Shown here: one piece after another, positions 62,168-64,000 of the stretch | How positions within the stretch are numbered: the stretch's first letter is position 1 | How the letters are laid out: each line of letters starts with the position of its first letter | Assembly: GCA_030407505.1 (NCBI GenBank) | Contig: JASDDH010000002.1 | Location: 124,001-188,000, forward strand | Origin: Planococcus sp. APC 4015 | GTDB taxonomy: Bacteria > Actinomycetota > Actinomycetes > Actinomycetales > Microbacteriaceae | Reading direction: 5' to 3' | DNA: 64,000 nt | Program-made: the position numbers and the translations under genes | Notes under the pieces: model-generated | What the model saw: the letters and a program-made list of their open reading frames with translations, nothing else | Told to the model about the DNA's origin: nothing | Database searches by the model: none

Positions 62168-63121
62168 TCAGTCGTCGCCGAGATCGTCCGCCTCGACGGG
62201 CGCCTCGATCTCCTTCTTGCGACTGCGCGGGGTCACCGCACCGCCGACCTTGCGCGCGGCGCCCCCGACGGCCGACGCGCCCTTGCCCACGCCGCCGGCG
62301 ATCGCGCCGCCCGCACGCCGCACGCCGCGACCGGCCCACGACTCCAGGCGGGCGGCACCCGGCCGCGGTTCGAGATCGGCGGGGAGGTGCAGCGGCGGCA
62401 TCCCGAACGCGCGGCGGGAGTTGACGAGCACCCGCCGCCCGAGGACGTGGTTGCCGGCGCCGCCGACGACCGCGCCGACGCCGAAAGGAAGGGCCTTGCC
62501 CAGCCATGACGCACCGCCGCGTGCGGCGAACTGGTGCACGAAAGCGGTCTTGAGCCTGTCGACCAGGGGTCCCATCGCGGCCCGGGGCAGGGTCTTGGTG
62601 ACCATCTCGCCCCAGTACTTGTCCCGCGTGACTCCCTTGCCCGCAGCCTGACCGGCCAGCTGCGACACGAGGTCGACGCCCTCTTTGCCGAGCATCAGGG
62701 TGAGCACGAGCGCGCGGGCACGATCGGGGTCCGCCACCGGGATTCCGTGGACCTCGGCAACGGATTGCGCGAACAGCGCCGTCGCCTCGAGGAAGCCGAC
62801 GGTCTCGACCCCGCTGAGCGCGAGGGTCACACCCGTGCCGATGCCCGGAACCACGGCAGTCGCTCCGACGGCGGCACCCCCGGTGGTGACGGCGGTCAGA
62901 TAGCGGCGCTCGAGCATGCGCACGATGGCGTCGGGCGCGGCTTCGGGATGACGCAGACGGATGCTGCGCAGGTGTGCGACCACGACGGGCCGCTGGATCG
63001 CCAGCACCCGGTCGAGCATGCGTACGACCCGCGGATGCTCTTCTGAGCCCACGGGCGGAATCCCTCCGACCCAGGGTGAGTCGTCGGGGAGCGTGTGGAT
63101 GCGGTGCACCTTGTCAGCCAT
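62168..63121 (-). CDS. EcsC family protein
   Basis: A 317-residue protein of the EcsC family (named after Bacillus EcsC; molecular role unclear). Central hydrophobic, Gly/Ala-rich part VTTGGAAVGATAVVPGIGTG and VTLALSGVETVGFLEATALF, followed by VLTLMLGKEGVDLVSQLAGQ, matches the family core. The C-terminus is basic (RKVGGAVTPRSRKKEIEAPV). ATG 63121 lies 7 nt after a minus-strand TAGGAT box (63129-63134). Confidence 0.85.
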   Translation of the reverse strand: MADKVHRIHTLPDDSPWVGGIPPVGSEEHPRVVRMLDRVLAIQRPVVVAHLRSIRLRHPEAAPDAIVRMLERRYLTAVTTGGAAVGATAVVPGIGTGVTLALSGVETVGFLEATALFAQSVAEVHGIPVADPDRARALVLTLMLGKEGVDLVSQLAGQAAGKGVTRDKYWGEMVTKTLPRAAMGPLVDRLKTAFVHQFAARGGASWLGKALPFGVGAVVGGAGNHVLGRRVLVNSRRAFGMPPLHLPADLEPRPGAARLESWAGRGVRRAGGAIAGGVGKGASAVGGAARKVGGAVTPRSRKKEIEAPVEADDLGDD

Positions 63122-63128
63122 CAGGCAG

Positions 63129-63134
63129 ATCCTA
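63129..63134 (-). promoter_or_regulatory. Leaderless -10 box of the ecsC-like gene
   Basis: TAGGAT on the minus strand, 7 nt before ATG 63121. Confidence 0.5.
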
Positions 63135-63173
63135 CGAGCCGGGGGCTGGACGGCGCCTGGGGGTTGACGCGGG

Positions 63174-63866
63174 TCAGACGAAGAGGTTCGCGCGCTCGAG
63201 GTCTTCGGCGAAGTCGACCTCGACGGCGTACAGATCCGAGATGTCCATCGGAGCCAGGCGCACGCCGTCTTCGGCGATCGCGAGCTCGAGGCCGCGCTCG
63301 AAGTAGTCCTGGTCGTCGACGCGCGTCAGCTGGCGCATGAACGCCTTCTTGTCGGCGCTCGAGATGTAGTTGATGCCCACGGCCTCGCCGATGCCGCCCG
63401 AGACGGTCTTGGAGAGCTCGTTGATGAAGCCCTCGGCGGTGACGGTGTACTTGACCTCTTCGTCGCTGACCTTCGAGGTGTTGACCGTGACGAAGGACTG
63501 GTCGCGCTCGATGAGGGCGATGGCGCGGCCGAGGATGCGCGGGTCGAACACGACGTCGCCGTTCATCCAGAGCACGCCCGACCGACCCGTCTTGGCGAGT
63601 GCGCGCAGAAGGCTCTTCGAGGTGTTGGTCTGGTCGTAGCGGTCGTTGTAGACGTAGGACACGTCGGGGAAGGCCTCGACGATCGTCTCGGCGCGGTACC
63701 CGACGACGGTGGTGATCCTGGCGTCGTCGCCGAATGCTGCACGCACGTTGTCGTGCTGCTGCTGCATGATGCTGCGGCCGTCGGCGAGCTCGGTGAGCGG
63801 CTTCGGAAGGCTGCGGCCCAGGCGTGAGCCCATGCCGGCCGCGAGGATGACGGTCTGAAGGGTCAT
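63174..63866 (-). CDS. Nucleotidyltransferase, phosphocholine cytidylyltransferase (LicC)-like
   Basis: A 230-residue single-domain NTP transferase. The nucleotide-binding signature is AAGMGSRLGRSLPKPLTEL; WMNGDVVFD carries the metal-binding Asp and LYAVEVDFAEDL the second Asp near the C-terminus. DRYDQTNTSKSLLRAL resembles LicC-type CTP:phosphocholine or CTP:alditol-phosphate enzymes. Beside three CDP-glycerol-dependent transferases it could make the activated CDP-alditol, which is inference. ATG 63866 has AGGAG at 6 nt; an ATG nine codons earlier is possible. Confidence 0.85.
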   Translation of the reverse strand: MTLQTVILAAGMGSRLGRSLPKPLTELADGRSIMQQQHDNVRAAFGDDARITTVVGYRAETIVEAFPDVSYVYNDRYDQTNTSKSLLRALAKTGRSGVLWMNGDVVFDPRILGRAIALIERDQSFVTVNTSKVSDEEVKYTVTAEGFINELSKTVSGGIGEAVGINYISSADKKAFMRQLTRVDDQDYFERGLELAIAEDGVRLAPMDISDLYAVEVDFAEDLERANLFV

Positions 63867-64000
63867 GGTGTGCTCCTGGAGTGTGGGATTCATCGGCGAT
63901 TCACCGAGTTGACACTCCTTCGTGCCGGGTTCATGGTAGCGAGGCCACCTGGGAAGGCGCATAATGCGGCGGCGTCGTTGTCGTTTCGTGATGTTTCCGA

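Noticed and set aside
62541..62575. Second REP-like copy (CTTGAGCCTGTCGA) within the ecsC-like gene
   Set aside because: It matches only part of the word, lies in conserved coding sequence and lacks the flanking symmetric half.
63867..64000. Start of another gene at the right edge
   Set aside because: The last 134 bases contain only short frames; they look like the upstream region of the nucleotidyltransferase gene, with no clear -10 at the usual spacing.

Overview
The window is high-GC DNA packed with genes. It almost certainly comes from the chromosome of a member of the Microbacteriaceae (Actinomycetota), most likely Microbacterium or a close relative. This is inferred from codon use (GAC/GTC/CTC/GCC endings with scattered GGATGCC/GGCATCC words), from many GTG starts preceded by a TAnnnT box with no ribosome binding site, from a C50-type carotenoid operon, and from gene orders shared with other actinobacteria. 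I see no phage, insertion sequence, CRISPR array or plasmid functions, and no stretch above 300 bases without a gene. The longest gaps are about 190-200 bases, upstream of the citrate synthase gene and between the DEAD-box helicase and the ferritin-like gene.

Layout. 1-3.3 kb: end of a dipeptide/oligopeptide ABC transporter (permease, then a fused double ATPase), interrupted by an opposite-strand PH-like membrane gene. 3.4-16.6 kb: a housekeeping block recalling the Mycobacterium Rv1165-Rv1232 neighbourhood: typA, azlCD, ferredoxin fdxA, dapC, gltA, a PPK2 kinase, the divergent dapD/dapE pair, a PIG-V-like glycosyltransferase, DUF3117, an O-methyltransferase, tatB and mrp. 16.6-25.6 kb: DUF1003, an MgtE-N/CBS protein with no transporter domain, a stress-protein-like membrane protein, alpha/beta hydrolase, gamma-glutamyltransferase, aminopeptidase P, membrane-anchored EEP phosphatase, PHP phosphoesterase and a SHOCT protein.

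25.6-45.6 kb: DEAD-box helicase, MiaE-like ferritin-fold protein and DUF3107, then a DNA-repair and proteostasis block whose order resembles Mycobacterium Rv3202c-Rv3193c: AdnA-like and AdnB-like motor-nucleases, a degenerate phosphotransferase, NudC, UvrD2, a cyclodehydratase-like protein encoded antisense over the end of uvrD2, a zincin, a PDZ/Lon-like membrane protease and a UPF0182 protein. 45.6-51.8 kb: a seven-gene carotenoid operon (idi, idsA, crtB, crtI, crtYe, crtYf, crtEb), each gene overlapping the next by exactly 4 nt, with a divergent CrtR-like MarR regulator and an AT-rich palindrome between them. 51.8-64 kb: initiator tRNA, DUF6328, nitrilase-family hydrolase, aminotransferase, HtrA-like protease, and a cell-envelope region with three CDP-glycerol glycerophosphotransferase-family enzymes, a GT2 glycosyltransferase, EcsC and a nucleotidyltransferase.

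Recurrent architecture. About nineteen genes start 6 or 7 nt after a TAnnnT hexamer, which suggests widespread leaderless transcription. Several divergent pairs are separated by only about 40-80 bp holding two back-to-back -10 boxes. Within operons, ATGA/GTGA overlaps dominate. Strong hairpin terminators sit at the ends of several convergent pairs; other convergent pairs overlap or nearly touch.
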